A stretch of DNA of 36,755 bases from positions 1 through 36,755 of the forward strand of contig NZ_PXWF02000257.1 in the NCBI RefSeq assembly GCF_003011895.2, written 5' to 3'. This DNA is from Massilia glaciei (GTDB lineage: Bacteria > Pseudomonadota > Gammaproteobacteria > Burkholderiales > Burkholderiaceae_D). The notes beneath the pieces were generated by a model that made no database searches, had not been told where the DNA came from, and was given only the letters and a program-made list of their open reading frames with translations. Position numbers and translations under genes: made by a program. Below, in pieces: positions 23,425 through 34,257 of this stretch (positions are counted from its first letter, which is position 1; each line of letters opens with the position of its first letter).

Positions 23425-24975
23425 TCAGGCGTACAGGCCCGCGAACACGCTCTTGCACCCGGCGCTGAGCCGGCCCGACAGCACCATCTGGCGCGCCGCT
23501 TCGATGTCGGGCGCGAAGAAGCGGTCGGCGTCGAAGAACGGCACCTGCAGGCGCAGCTGGAAATGCACCTGCTCGAGGTGCGGCGACGACTTCAGGGGGC
23601 GGTGGAAGTCGACTCCCTGCGCAGCCGCCAGCAGCTCGATGGCCACGATGACAGCCGTATTGTGCGCCATATCGTCAAGCCGGCGCGCCGCGAAGGTGGC
23701 CATGCTGACATGGTCCTCCTGGTTGGCCGAGGTCGGCAGGCTGTCGACGCTGGCCGGATGGGCGAACGACTTGTTCTCGGACGCCAGCGCGGCGGCCGTG
23801 ACGTGGGCGATCATGAAGCCCGAATTGACGCCCGGCTCGCGCACCAGGAAGGCGGGCAGGCCCGACAGGTTGGCGTCGATCAGCAGCGCGATGCGGCGCT
23901 CCGACAGCGCGCCGATCTCGGCGATCGCCAGCGCCAGCGTGTCGGCCGCGAAGGCGACCGGCTCGGCGTGGAAGTTCCCGCCCGAGATGATCTGCCCGGT
24001 GTCGGCGAAGATCAGGGGGTTGTCGGTGACGGCGTTGGCCTCGATCAGCAGGGTGCGCGCGACGTTGTTGACGAGGTCGGTGATGGCGCCCATCACCTGC
24101 GGCTGGCAGCGCAGGCTGTACGGGTCCTGCACGCGCTCGTCGCCGACCAGGTGCGAGGCGCGGATCGCGCTGTCGGTCACCAGCTGGCGGTACACGGCGG
24201 CCGCCGCGATCTGGCCGGGCTGGCCGCGCACCGCGTGCACGCGGGCGTCGAACGGGGCGTCGCTGCCCTTGGCCGCGTCGAGCGAGAGCGCGCCGGTGAC
24301 CATCGCCGCCTCGAGCAGGCGCTCGGTCATGAACAGGCCGTGCAGCGCCAGCGCGGTCGAGACCTGGGTGCCGTTGATCAGCGCCAGCCCCTCCTTTGCG
24401 GCCAGCACCACCGGCGCGATGCCGGCGGCCTTGAGCGCATCGGCCGCGTCCAGCAGCTGGCCGTCGACCCGCACCGGGCCCACGCCGAGCATGGCGAGCG
24501 TCATGTGGGCCAGCGGCGCGAGGTCGCCCGAGGCGCCGACCGAGCCCTTGGCGGGAATGGCCGGCATGATGCCTGCGTTGTAGAGCGCGATCAGGGTGTC
24601 GACGATCAAAGGGCGCACGCCCGAAAAACCGCGCGCCAGGCTGCCGATCTTCATCAGCACGATCAGGCGCACCACCGCGTCGGACAGCAGCTCGCCGGTG
24701 CCGACCGCGTGCGACAGGATCAGGTTGCGCTGCAGCTGCTCGAGCTGCTCGTCGGGGATGCGGGCCTTGGCCAGGATGCCGAAGCCGGTGTTGATGCCGT
24801 AGGCGGCCTCGCCCTTGGCGACGATGGCCTCGACCGCGGCGGCCGAGGCTTTGACCGCCGTGTACGCGTGCGGCGCCAGGGTCAGCCCGGCCGGGGCGGC
24901 CCACACGGCGCGCAGGTCGGCCAGCGTCATCGCGCCCGGGGTCAGGGTCCAGCCTTGGTTTTCAGTGGTGGTCAT
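23425..24975 (-). CDS. hutH: Histidine ammonia-lyase
   Basis: First step of histidine degradation: removes ammonia to give urocanate. A 516-residue cytoplasmic tetramer-forming enzyme. The MIO electrophile forms from Ala148-Ser149-Gly150 in [16 protein letters not shown]; Tyr59 in AYGINTGFG is the expected catalytic base. Length is normal. Its ribosome binding site is poor (AAAAGAC), and a three-copy 12-base repeat lies 17 bases upstream, between it and hutU; this could tune translation of hutH. Confidence 0.97.
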   Translation of the reverse strand: MTTTENQGWTLTPGAMTLADLRAVWAAPAGLTLAPHAYTAVKASAAAVEAIVAKGEAAYGINTGFGILAKARIPDEQLEQLQRNLILSHAVGTGELLSDAVVRLIVLMKIGSLARGFSGVRPLIVDTLIALYNAGIMPAIPAKGSVGASGDLAPLAHMTLAMLGVGPVRVDGQLLDAADALKAAGIAPVVLAAKEGLALINGTQVSTALALHGLFMTERLLEAAMVTGALSLDAAKGSDAPFDARVHAVRGQPGQIAAAAVYRQLVTDSAIRASHLVGDERVQDPYSLRCQPQVMGAITDLVNNVARTLLIEANAVTDNPLIFADTGQIISGGNFHAEPVAFAADTLALAIAEIGALSERRIALLIDANLSGLPAFLVREPGVNSGFMIAHVTAAALASENKSFAHPASVDSLPTSANQEDHVSMATFAARRLDDMAHNTAVIVAIELLAAAQGVDFHRPLKSSPHLEQVHFQLRLQVPFFDADRFFAPDIEAARQMVLSGRLSAGCKSVFAGLYA

Positions 24976-24991
24976 ATGCTTGTCTTTTGAA

Positions 24992-25027
24992 TGTGATCGT
25001 TATTGTGATCGTTATTGTGATCGTTAT
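24992..25027 (-). repeat. 12-base tandem repeat in hutU-hutH gap, three copies
   Basis: TGTGATCGTTAT occurs three times in a row, followed by a partial TGTATT. In the mRNA this is (AUAACGAUCACA)x3, just upstream of hutH. It is a slippage-prone, low-structure leader element. Confidence 0.9.
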
Positions 25028-25042
25028 TGTATTGGGGGCGGC

Positions 25043-26761
<1,719 letters not shown>

Positions 26762-26793
26762 GGCGGCTCCTTGGGTCGGTTAAGAAATGGCGC

Positions 26794-26819
26794 GGCGGGT
26801 TGGCGTGGCGGGTTGGCGT
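26794..26819 (-). repeat. 13-base tandem duplication in hutU leader
   Basis: GGCGGGTTGGCGT occurs twice head to tail in the untranslated leader of hutU, between promoter and ribosome binding site. No function can be assigned. Confidence 0.85.
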
Positions 26820-26852
26820 GACAAATCCCCGCGCGCCATCGTGCATGAACCA

Positions 26853-26881
26853 AGTCTAAGTTGTATAGACAACCAAGTCAA
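26853..26881 (-). promoter_or_regulatory. hut operon promoter with embedded HutC operator
   Basis: On the minus strand TTGACT (26876-26881) and TAGACT (26853-26858) are separated by exactly 17 bases, a good sigma-70 promoter firing toward hutU. The spacer holds the palindrome GTTGTCTATACAAC (26860-26873), with arms of GTTGT and ACAAC around TCTA on that strand. It resembles known HutC (GntR) sites of the TTGTATA-TACAA type. A repressor bound there would exclude RNA polymerase; urocanate should relieve it, as in Pseudomonas. The repressor gene is at 30817-31536. Confidence 0.8.
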
Positions 26882-26898
26882 CTGCTATTTCGGGAGCC

Positions 26899-28563
26899 CT
26901 ACTTCTTGAACACCTGGCGGCCCGCGACCCAGGTCTCGAGCACGGCGGTCTTGTGGATGTCGGCCGGCGCGATGCGGAACAGGTCGCGGTCGATGACGAC
27001 GAAATCGGCCCATTTGCCCGGCTCGAGCGAACCGAGGTTTTGCTCCTGGTGGCCGGCGTAGGCGGCGTCGAGCGTGAAGCAGCGCAGCGCCTCCTTGAGC
27101 GAGAGCGCCTGCTCCGGGAACCAGCCGGCGACCGGCCGCCCGGCCGCGTCCTGGCGCGTGACAGCGGCGTGGATGCCGAAGAACGGATTGGACGACTCGA
27201 CCGGGAAGTCGGAACCGCAGGCGATGCGCGAGCCTTGCTGGGCGAAGCTGCGCCAGGCGTAGGCGCCGCCGATGCGCTGCGGGCCGACGCGGTTTTCGGC
27301 CATGTTCATGTCCGAGGTCGCGTGGGTGGGCTGCATCGACGGGATGATCCCGATGCGCTTGAAGCGCCCGATGTCGGCCGGCGCCACCACCTGCGCATGC
27401 TCGATGCGGTGGCGCTGCGCGCCCTTGCCGGTCTTGGGGATCAGGCGCTGGAAGGCGTCGAGCACCTGGCGGTTGCCGGCGTCGCCGATCGCGTGCACAT
27501 TGACCTGGTAGCCGCGCCGCATGGCCTTCTCCATCATCGCGCCGATCGCCGTCTGCTTGTAAAACAGCAGGCCGCGCGAGGCCGGCTCGTCGCTGTAGGG
27601 GGCGATCAGCGCGGCGCCGCGGCTGCCGAGGGCGCCGTCCGAATACAGCTTGACCGCGCGCAGCGCGTAGACGTCTTGGGCGTAGGACGGCAGCGGACCC
27701 TTGCCGGCGAGGCGGTCGAAGTCGGCGCCGACCCCGCCGATCATGCCGTACACGCGCGTGCTCAGTTTGCGCAGGTCGGCGTATTCGCGGTAGAGCGCGT
27801 CCTGGGCCACGTTGACGCCGGCGTCGTGGACGCTGGTCAGGCCCATCTGCGCCATCTGCGCCAGTGCGCGGTCGAGCACCACGCGGGCCTCGGCCTCGCT
27901 CTGCTTGGGCAGGACGCGGTCGACGAGGTCCTGGGCGGCGTCGATCAGCACCCCGGTCGCATTGCCCTGCGCGTCGCGCATGATCTTGCCGCCGGCCGGA
28001 TCGGGCGTGGCCCTGGTGATGCCGGCGAGCGCCAGCGCGCGGCTGTTGGCCCAGCCGGCATGGCCGTCGACGCGCGAGAGCCACATGGGTCGGTCCTGCA
28101 CCGCGCCATCGAGTTCGGCGGCGGTTGGAAAGCGGCCCAGCTTCCAGATCTCCTGGTTCCAGCCGCGCCCGCGCAGCCATGCATGGCCGGGATTGGCGCG
28201 GCCGTAGGCGGCCGCCTGGGCGAGCGCATCGGCGAGCGAGGCGCTGGCGCTCAGATCGAGTTGGGTCAGCATTTCGCCGAGGTTGAACACATGGCCGTGC
28301 GCGTCGATCAGACCGGGCAGGATGGTCTTGCCCTGCATATCGATATGGCGCGCCTTGGGCGCCCTTGCGGCCATCTCGGCGGCGGTGCCGACGGCGATGA
28401 CGCGGCCGGCGTCGTCGAAAGCGAGCGAAGAGAACTGCACCAGCGCGTTCTTGCTGTCGAGGGTATAGCCGACCGCATTATCGATCACGGTATCGGCCAC
28501 AGCCGCGGGAGCGGCGAGCGCCGCGGCGACCAACAAGGAACACTGCAAAGGGATCAGGCGCAT
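26899..28563 (-). CDS. Exported amidohydrolase (family 3, YtcJ-like)
   Basis: A 554-residue metal-dependent hydrolase of the amidohydrolase-3 group (YtcJ/NfdA-like), acting on C-N bonds of an unknown substrate. A signal peptide at 1-23 (AVADTV junction) places it in the periplasm. The metal site starts with His89-x-His91 in GLIDAHGHVF; later motifs are HRIEHAQVV, PTHATSDMNMAE and ACGSDFPVES. I start at 28563 with GGAGAG seven bases upstream, not at 28644. It points the same way as hutU and ends about 18 bases before the hut promoter, so read-through into hut is possible. Hydrolysis of an imidazole or histidine derivative is only a guess from position. Confidence 0.88.
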   Translation of the reverse strand: MRLIPLQCSLLVAAALAAPAAVADTVIDNAVGYTLDSKNALVQFSSLAFDDAGRVIAVGTAAEMAARAPKARHIDMQGKTILPGLIDAHGHVFNLGEMLTQLDLSASASLADALAQAAAYGRANPGHAWLRGRGWNQEIWKLGRFPTAAELDGAVQDRPMWLSRVDGHAGWANSRALALAGITRATPDPAGGKIMRDAQGNATGVLIDAAQDLVDRVLPKQSEAEARVVLDRALAQMAQMGLTSVHDAGVNVAQDALYREYADLRKLSTRVYGMIGGVGADFDRLAGKGPLPSYAQDVYALRAVKLYSDGALGSRGAALIAPYSDEPASRGLLFYKQTAIGAMMEKAMRRGYQVNVHAIGDAGNRQVLDAFQRLIPKTGKGAQRHRIEHAQVVAPADIGRFKRIGIIPSMQPTHATSDMNMAENRVGPQRIGGAYAWRSFAQQGSRIACGSDFPVESSNPFFGIHAAVTRQDAAGRPVAGWFPEQALSLKEALRCFTLDAAYAGHQEQNLGSLEPGKWADFVVIDRDLFRIAPADIHKTAVLETWVAGRQVFKK

Positions 28564-28656
28564 CGGTGACTCTCCAAATTCAGAATTGAGGACAAGGAGA
28601 CGAGTGTAAGCTTCCGACATCGATTCGGCAACATTTCCCCCCACGCGAATCGGGCA

Positions 28657-28717
28657 ACCGGGGTCTGACCCCGATTGAGCAATATTTCGCTATCGGGGTC
28701 AGACCCCGATAGCGAAA
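28657..28717. repeat. REP-type palindrome, left of the transposase gene
   Basis: An isolated half (ACCGGGGTCTGACCCCGAT, 28657-28675) is followed by a perfect 33-base palindrome with 16-base arms (28685-28717) built on CTATCGGGGTC-A-GACCCCGATAG. The same core occurs at 29526-29581 on the other side of the transposase gene. It is the probable substrate family of the adjacent RAYT. Confidence 0.88.
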
Positions 28718-28815
28718 CAGTCGCCCGCGTGCATCGCTTCCAATTGACGAGCGTCGAACCAGGGATTGGCGTTGCGCCATAGCGTGATGGATTAACTTCA
28801 CCTTGCGGGGTTGCC

Positions 28816-29502
28816 ATGGCCAGACGTGCACGCTTAGTCCTTGCAGACGTTCCCCTCCACATAATTCAGCGCGGCAATAACCGTCATCGTTGTTTCGCGG
28901 TCGACTCGGACTACCTCGTCTATCTGGATTTGTTAGCGACTTGCGCGAGCGAGAGCGGCTGCGCCATTCATGCTTACGTGTTGATGACCAATCACGTTCA
29001 CCTGCTGGCCTCTCCGTCGGACAAGACCTCGCCCGCGAGGATGATGAAAGCGGTCGGCGAACGCTACGTGCAATATTTCAACCGCCGCCATACGCGGACC
29101 GGCACCCTATGGGATGGCCGCTTCCGTTCCGGCCTCGTCGATGAGGAGCGCTACTTCCTCATTTGCCAACGCTATATAGAACTCAATCCAGTGCGCGCTG
29201 GCCTGGTGAATCATCCCGCCGAATACCGATGGTCCAGTTTCAAAAACAACTCATCAGGCGGCAACGATTCCTTCCTGACGGCACATCCAATCACGCGCCA
29301 AATGGGCATCGACCGTCAAAGCCGCACCGACGCATACCTCGCGTTATTCAAAGAGTCGGTGCTGGAAGACGATTTATGCAAGATTCGCTACGCGACGAAC
29401 GGCAACTATGCTGTGGGCACCGAGCAATTTTTCGAGAAGGCTGCAGGCGCGCTCGGGCAACGAGTTTGCCGGCAAAGCCCGGGTAGACGCCCGGGTGCTT
29501 GA
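28816..29502 (+). CDS. REP-associated tyrosine transposase (RAYT)
   Basis: A single-strand DNA transposase of the Y1/HUH class (TnpA-REP), thought to spread REP palindromes around genomes. In the 228 residues the metal-binding His-x-His is His60-Val-His62 (MTNHVHLLASP), and the catalytic tyrosine is expected at Tyr120 in QRYIELNPVRAGLV. PLHIIQRGNNR at the N-terminus and EYRWSSFKNN also fit the family. REP palindromes of the same sequence lie on both sides (28657-28717 and 29526-29581), the usual arrangement. The gene looks intact. Its C-terminal tail, RQSPGRRPGA, is not family-conserved. Confidence 0.93.
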   Translation: MARRARLVLADVPLHIIQRGNNRHRCFAVDSDYLVYLDLLATCASESGCAIHAYVLMTNHVHLLASPSDKTSPARMMKAVGERYVQYFNRRHTRTGTLWDGRFRSGLVDEERYFLICQRYIELNPVRAGLVNHPAEYRWSSFKNNSSGGNDSFLTAHPITRQMGIDRQSRTDAYLALFKESVLEDDLCKIRYATNGNYAVGTEQFFEKAAGALGQRVCRQSPGRRPGA

Positions 29503-29525
29503 GGATACGCGGCAGTTTGTTGCAC

Positions 29526-29581
29526 AACCGGGGTCTGACCCCGATAGCGGAATGTTTCGCTATCGGGGTCAGACCCCGGTT
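29526..29581. repeat. REP inverted repeat pair, right of the transposase gene
   Basis: Perfect 24-base arms (AACCGGGGTCTGACCCCGAT... and its complement) flank an eight-base spacer at 29550-29557. It lies between the convergent transposase and ada genes, and the plus-strand arm runs into GGTTTTG, so it may double as a terminator for both genes. Confidence 0.9.
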
Positions 29582-29596
29582 TTGAAATTGGTGGGA

Positions 29597-30676
29597 CTAT
29601 TGGTTGTTTTCGCGATCCAGCAGCGCTCGCTTGCGCTCGACGCCCCAGCGGTAGCCAGACAGGCCGCCGTCCGTGCGCACCACGCGGTGGCACGGGATCG
29701 CCACCGCCACCGGGTTCGCCGCGCACGCGCCCGCCACCGCGCGCGCCCCGTTCGGCAGGCCAACCAGCGCCGCCAGCTCGGTGTAGCTGACCGTCGCGCC
29801 GCTCGGGATCGTCCGCAGCGCCTGCCACACGCGCCGCTGGAAGGCGGTGCCGCGCACGTCCAGCGGCAGGTCGAGGCCCAGATCGGGCCGCTCGACCATG
29901 CCGACCACCCTGGCGATGCTTTGCTCGAAGTCGGCCTCCGCGCCGCGCAAGTCGGCCTGCGGGAAGCGGTCCTGCAGGTCGCGCGCCAACAACTCCGGGT
30001 CGTCCCCCATCAAGATCGCGCAAACGCCCTTGTCGGTCGCCGCCACCAGGATCGCCCCCAGGCTGCACTGGCCGATCGCGAAGCGGATCGCCGCCCCGCT
30101 GCCGCCCGCCCGCCACGCCTGCGCCGTCATGCCCAGCACCTGCGCCGAGGCCGCGTAATAGCGCCCGCTCGAGTTGAAGCCGGCGTCGTAGATCGCCGCC
30201 GTCACGCTCGCCGAGCGCTCCAGCGCGCGCTTGAGCCGTTCGGCGCGCACCGCCGCCGCGTAGGCCTTCGGCGTGATGCCGGCGTGGGCCTTGAACACGC
30301 GGTGGAAATGGAAGCGGCTCATGCCGGCCGCCGCCGCCAGGCTGTCGAGATCCGGCGCCTCGTCGGCCGCGTCGATCAGGCGGCAGGCCCGCGCCACCAG
30401 CGCCGCCTGGCGTTCGGCCAGGGGCGGCTGCCCCGGCTTGCAGCGCAGGCAGGCGCGGAAGCCGGCCGCCTCGGCCTCGGCGCAACTGGCGTGGAAGCGC
30501 ACATTGCGCCGCAGCGCCGGACGCGCCCCGCACGAGGGCCGGCAGTACACGCCCGTGCTGCTCACCGAGTAGTAGAAGACGCCGTCGGCGCCCTGGTCGC
30601 GCCCCCGCACCGCGGCCCAGCGCAGCTCGTCGCTGTCGTAGTCGTGCTTGTGCGCCGTCATCGTCGCCGCTTTCAT
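29597..30676 (-). CDS. ada: Ada: methylphosphotriester/O6-methylguanine methyltransferase and regulator
   Basis: A 359-residue bifunctional alkylation-repair protein and AraC-type activator. The N-terminal zinc domain has Cys45, Cys49, Cys76 and Cys79 (VYCRPSCGARP; RACLRCKP); Cys45 corresponds to the E. coli Cys38 that takes methyl groups from phosphotriesters. The AraC helix-turn-helix follows at about 100-190 (MSRFHFHRVFKAHAGITPKAY). The C-terminal methyltransferase has the suicide Cys329 in AIPCHRVVRTDGG. All three parts are present. It is convergent with the RAYT gene across the REP palindrome. A second Met at residue 6 is a possible start. Confidence 0.95.
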   Translation of the reverse strand: MKAATMTAHKHDYDSDELRWAAVRGRDQGADGVFYYSVSSTGVYCRPSCGARPALRRNVRFHASCAEAEAAGFRACLRCKPGQPPLAERQAALVARACRLIDAADEAPDLDSLAAAAGMSRFHFHRVFKAHAGITPKAYAAAVRAERLKRALERSASVTAAIYDAGFNSSGRYYAASAQVLGMTAQAWRAGGSGAAIRFAIGQCSLGAILVAATDKGVCAILMGDDPELLARDLQDRFPQADLRGAEADFEQSIARVVGMVERPDLGLDLPLDVRGTAFQRRVWQALRTIPSGATVSYTELAALVGLPNGARAVAGACAANPVAVAIPCHRVVRTDGGLSGYRWGVERKRALLDRENNQ

Positions 30677-30816
30677 GGCCTGGCCCTTCCGGTTGCTTCT
30701 TGGTGTGCTTAGATCGAGGCCATCATGGACCGCGCCACGCCGCGCCGCACCTCGGGTCTTGCTTTTGAATTCGGATGCTAGAATCGCCTTTTCGCCGCGC
30801 CACCCCGGAGAGTAGT

Positions 30817-31536
30817 TTGGAACACACCATCGCGCAAGACAGCCTGCCCATTTTCCAGCGGATCAAGGACTACCTGGTCGGCGAGATCGCCGCCGGCCGC
30901 TGGAAGGAGGGCGAGGTGGTCCCGTCCGAACAGGCCCTGGTGCGCCAGTTCGGGGTCTCGCGCATGACCGTCAACCGCGCCGTGCGCGAACTGACGGCCG
31001 AACACGTGCTCACCCGACGCCAGGGCTCGGGCACCTTCGTCGCGCCCAAAAAATACCAGGCCACGCTGGTCGAGATCAAAAGCATCGCCGACGAGGTGCG
31101 CGCGCGCGGCCACGCGCACCGCAGCGCCCTGCACCTGCTCGAGCAGGCCCCCGCCAGCGAGCCGCTGGCGCGCCAGTTCGACCTCGCGGCCCAGGCCATG
31201 CTGTTCCACTCGGTGATCGTCCACTTCGAGAACGAGGTGCCGATCCAGGTCGAGGACCGCTGGGTCAACCCACAATGCGCGCCCGACTACCTGCTCCAGG
31301 ATTTCGCCAGCATCACCCCCAACGAGCACCTGATGGCGGCCGCCCCGCTGCAGGGGGCGACCTACAGCATCGAGGCGCTGCCGGCCCCGCGCGATATCGC
31401 CGAGATGCTCGCGGTCGACGCGCGCACCTGCTGCCTGGTGCTCAAGCGCGTCACCAGCTCGCTCGAGCGGGTCGCCTCGGTGGTGACCATGTGGCATCCG
31501 GGACAGTTGTACCAGTACACCGGCAGCGTCGGCTGA
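30817..31536 (+). CDS. hutC: Histidine utilisation repressor (GntR/HutC family)
   Basis: A 240-residue transcription repressor: winged helix-turn-helix at about 12-75 (LPIFQRIKDYLVGEI; VVPSEQALVRQFGVSRMTVN; RRQGSGTFVAP) and a C-terminal UTRA ligand-binding domain that in HutC senses urocanate. The frame is open from an ATG at 30775, but a TAGAAT -10-like element overlaps that position. The TTG at 30817 has GGAGAG just upstream, so I prefer TTG; the ATG cannot be excluded. Its likely target is the palindrome at 26860-26873. It is 4 kb from the operon, separated by the amidohydrolase, RAYT and ada genes. I see no operator copy before hutC itself. Confidence 0.9.
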   Translation: MEHTIAQDSLPIFQRIKDYLVGEIAAGRWKEGEVVPSEQALVRQFGVSRMTVNRAVRELTAEHVLTRRQGSGTFVAPKKYQATLVEIKSIADEVRARGHAHRSALHLLEQAPASEPLARQFDLAAQAMLFHSVIVHFENEVPIQVEDRWVNPQCAPDYLLQDFASITPNEHLMAAAPLQGATYSIEALPAPRDIAEMLAVDARTCCLVLKRVTSSLERVASVVTMWHPGQLYQYTGSVG

Positions 31537-31886
31537 GCACGCGGAGGGCGATGCCTTCTGTTGTTATTTTGCCAGCGAGCGCGCCGGCCTCCGCGCCGCC
31601 GGCGCCCCCGCCCCGCCCCGCGCGGGCCGAAGGCGTGTAATATGGCGTCCAGGCGCGGAGGCGACCCGCACAACAATTTTTACATGGCGCGACACAGCGC
31701 CGAAAAATAGGTTATTATTTCGGCTAAATTCCCGCCTGAATCCTCTTGCCACCCTTCCACTATTGAATTCGCCCGCTACGGCACTACCTTCAGCGATGTA
31801 GTTCCGGAAGCTGGATGGCGCTCTCCGTAGCAGGATCGGCAAACGTCCCAAAACAACAACATTCACCTACCTCGATTGAGGAAATC
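31537..31886 (+). promoter_or_regulatory. Upstream region of trxA
   Basis: This 350-base gap holds the trxA promoter. A short inverted repeat GGCGC-GACACA-GCGCC (about 31686-31701) and an AT-rich stretch (GGTTATTATTTCGG, about 31710-31725) are visible. No -35/-10 pair is convincing, and there is no other gene. Confidence 0.4.
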
Positions 31887-32213
31887 ATGAGCGAAAATAT
31901 CAAACACATCAGCGATGCATCCTTCGAAGCCGACGTGCTCAAATCGGAGCGTCCCGTCCTGGTCGACTTCTGGGCCGAGTGGTGCGCCCCCTGCAAGGCG
32001 ATCGCCCCGATCCTCGAGGAAGTGTCCAAGGAATACGAAGGCAAGCTGCAGATCGTCAAGATGGACGTCGATTCGAACCAGGTCATCCCGACCAAGTTCG
32101 GCATCCGCGGCATCCCGACCCTGGTGCTGTTCAAGAACGGTGTCGCGGCGGCCGAAAAAGTCGGCGTCATGGGCAAGGCCCAATTGACCGCCTTCATCGA
32201 CAGCAACATCTAA
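31887..32213 (+). CDS. trxA: Thioredoxin
   Basis: A 108-residue cytoplasmic dithiol reductase that keeps ribonucleotide reductase and other proteins reduced. The active site is Trp32-Cys33-Ala34-Pro35-Cys36 in [10 protein letters not shown]. Alanine replaces the glycine of the textbook WCGPC, a change expected to alter redox potential only mildly. The cis-proline loop [11 protein letters not shown] is normal. GAGG lies eight bases before the ATG at 31887. It precedes rho, as in many betaproteobacteria. Confidence 0.95.
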   Translation: MSENIKHISDASFEADVLKSERPVLVDFWAEWCAPCKAIAPILEEVSKEYEGKLQIVKMDVDSNQVIPTKFGIRGIPTLVLFKNGVAAAEKVGVMGKAQLTAFIDSNI

Positions 32214-32233
32214 GAAAAACACGCCAGCACCGT

Positions 32234-32259
32234 GACGGCGGCGCGCCCGCGCCGCCGTC
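32234..32259 (+). other. GC-rich perfect hairpin between trxA and rho
   Basis: An 11-base-pair perfect stem (GACGGCGGCGC with GCGCCGCCGTC) and a GCCC loop lie 20 bases after the trxA stop. No T run follows, so it is not a classical terminator. It could protect the trxA 3' end or belong to the rho leader, which is autoregulated in E. coli. Confidence 0.65.
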
Positions 32260-32365
32260 CGCGCGGCCGGGAAGCGAAGCGGCATCGACTCGATCCTTCC
32301 CCATTATTAAAATCAACCCACGCAGTTCCCTCCCCTACCTTTACTTCCCGTCACGGGACTCAAAC

Positions 32366-33628
32366 ATGCATTTATCTGAACTGAAGGCCATGCACGTCTC
32401 CGCTTTGCTGGAGATGGCGATCGGCCTCGATATAGACAACGCGGCCCGGCTGCGCAAACAAGAACTGATGTTCGCGATCCTTAAAAAGCGCGCGAAATCG
32501 GGCGAGCAGATCTTCGGCGACGGCGCCCTCGAGGTGCTGCCCGACGGCTTCGGCTTCCTGCGCTCGCCCGACGCCAGCTACATGGCCTCGACCGACGACA
32601 TCTACATTTCGCCGTCGCAGATCCGCCGCTTCAACCTGCACACCGGCGACTCGATCGAGGGCGAGGTGCGCACCCCCAAAGACGGCGAGCGCTATTTCGC
32701 GCTGGTCAAGGTCGACAAGGTCAACGGCGAGTCGCCCGAGGCCTCCAAGCACCGCATCCTGTTCGAGAACCTGACCCCGCTGCACCCCAACGAGCCGCTG
32801 CGCCTCGAGCGCGAGATGAACGGCCAGGAGAACATCACCGGCCGCATCATCGACCTGATCGCGCCGATCGGCAAGGGCCAGCGCGGCCTGCTGGTGGCCT
32901 CCCCAAAATCGGGCAAGTCGGTCATCCTGCAGCACATCGCGCACGCGATCACCGCCAACCACCCCGACTGCACGCTGATCGTCTTGCTCATCGACGAGCG
33001 TCCCGAGGAAGTGACCGAGATGCAGCGTTCGGTGCGCGGCGAAGTGGTCGCCTCGACCTTCGACGAGCCGGCCACGCGCCACGTCCAGGTCGCCGAGATG
33101 GTGCTCGAAAAAGCCAAGCGCCTGGTCGAGATGAAAAAAGACGTGATCATCCTGCTCGACTCGATCACCCGCCTCGCGCGCGCCTACAACACCGTGATCC
33201 CGGCCTCGGGCAAGGTCCTCACCGGTGGTGTCGACGCCAACGCGCTGCAGCGTCCCAAGCGCTTCTTCGGCGCCGCCCGCAACATCGAGGAGGGCGGTTC
33301 GCTGACGATCATCGCGACCGCCCTGATCGAAACCGGCTCGCGCATGGACGACGTGATCTTCGAGGAGTTCAAGGGCACCGGCAACATGGAGGTCCACCTC
33401 GAGCGCCGCCTGGCCGAGAAGCGGGTCTACCCTGCGATCAACCTCAACAAGTCCGGCACCCGCCGCGAGGAATTGCTGATCAAGGCCGACCAGCTGCAGA
33501 AGATCTGGATCCTGCGCAAACTGCTGTACTCGATGGACGAGATCGAGGCGATGGAGTTCATCCTCGACAAGATGAAGGCCACGAAGAACAACAACGAGTT
33601 CTTCGACATGATGCGGCGCGGTGGCTAA
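32366..33628 (+). CDS. rho: Transcription termination factor Rho
   Basis: A 420-residue hexameric RNA-dependent ATPase that ends transcription. The N-terminal helical domain ([16 protein letters not shown]) and the cold-shock-like RNA-binding domain ([28 protein letters not shown]) come first. The ATPase core has Walker A at about 179-185 (ASPKSGKS), Walker B VIILLD at 260-265, the Q-loop near 286 and the R-loop KGTGN at 336-340. There is no inserted domain. The start at 32366 gives the standard N-terminus; the ribosome binding site is weak. A strong terminator follows. Confidence 0.98.
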   Translation: MHLSELKAMHVSALLEMAIGLDIDNAARLRKQELMFAILKKRAKSGEQIFGDGALEVLPDGFGFLRSPDASYMASTDDIYISPSQIRRFNLHTGDSIEGEVRTPKDGERYFALVKVDKVNGESPEASKHRILFENLTPLHPNEPLRLEREMNGQENITGRIIDLIAPIGKGQRGLLVASPKSGKSVILQHIAHAITANHPDCTLIVLLIDERPEEVTEMQRSVRGEVVASTFDEPATRHVQVAEMVLEKAKRLVEMKKDVIILLDSITRLARAYNTVIPASGKVLTGGVDANALQRPKRFFGAARNIEEGGSLTIIATALIETGSRMDDVIFEEFKGTGNMEVHLERRLAEKRVYPAINLNKSGTRREELLIKADQLQKIWILRKLLYSMDEIEAMEFILDKMKATKNNNEFFDMMRRGG

Positions 33629-33646
33629 CACCGGCGCGCATCATTG

Positions 33647-33676
33647 AAAAGGGGCGGTCCGCGGGCCGCCCCTTTT
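33647..33676 (+). terminator. Rho-independent terminator after rho
   Basis: AAAAGGGGCGG at 33647-33657 pairs with CCGCCCCTTTT at 33666-33676, an 11-bp stem ending in a T run. It is symmetric, so it could work in both directions. Confidence 0.92.
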
Positions 33677-33862
33677 GCGTCTGCACCGCGGGTTAGAGCC
33701 GTGGATAAATAGGTGTGACGCAGCGGCGCGCCCGCCAGGGCCGATCAAGTTGTTAAAGCCACTTTTTGAACGACTCCTTAGGGACGTCCGGGTTGCGCCG
33801 AGTGGCCAACAGCCGCCCGGCCGGGCTTGCCGTTTTTCGTTTTGCGGGCCGCGTTTACCGTG

Positions 33863-33868
33863 TATAAT
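33863..33868 (+). promoter_or_regulatory. Promoter -10 of rpmE2
   Basis: A perfect TATAAT 104 bases before the rpmE2 start. The -35 is weaker: TTTTGC at 17-base or TTGCGG at 15-base spacing. The leader of about 100 bases could carry regulation of this ribosomal-protein gene. The rest of the 344-base gap after rho shows only the terminator above. Confidence 0.65.
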
Positions 33869-33972
33869 CGCCGGTTGCAGTATTTAACCCTGGCAAGTGA
33901 GCGGCAATCGGGTCAAGAGGCAAGACGACCGACGAAGTGCTGTTTGGCTACCAAACCAACCGAGGCAAGACA

Positions 33973-34242
33973 ATGAGAAAAGATATCCATCCAGATTACC
34001 GCGAAGTCGTGTTCCACGACCTGTCGTGCGACTTCAAATTCGTGACCCGCTCGACCATGGGCAGCCGCGAAAAAATCACCCACGAGGGTAAAGAGTACCC
34101 ACTGATCAAGATCGAGGTGTCGGCTGAATCGCATCCTTTCTACACGGGCAAGCACAAGATCGTCGACACCGCCGGCCGCGTCGAGAAGTTCCGCCAGAAA
34201 TTCGGCAGCGTCGGTTCCAAGACCGCCATCGCAGCGGGCTAA
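33973..34242 (+). CDS. rpmE2: 50S ribosomal protein L31 type B
   Basis: An 89-residue L31 paralogue of the zinc-independent type: it starts [20 protein letters not shown] and has [20 protein letters not shown], but lacks the CxxC zinc motif of type A L31. Type B L31 usually replaces the zinc form under zinc shortage; in many betaproteobacteria it sits after rho and is the main copy. GAGG lies about eight bases upstream of the start. It has its own promoter and terminator. Confidence 0.96.
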   Translation: MRKDIHPDYREVVFHDLSCDFKFVTRSTMGSREKITHEGKEYPLIKIEVSAESHPFYTGKHKIVDTAGRVEKFRQKFGSVGSKTAIAAG

Positions 34243-34257
34243 TTTGCCCCGCACGAC

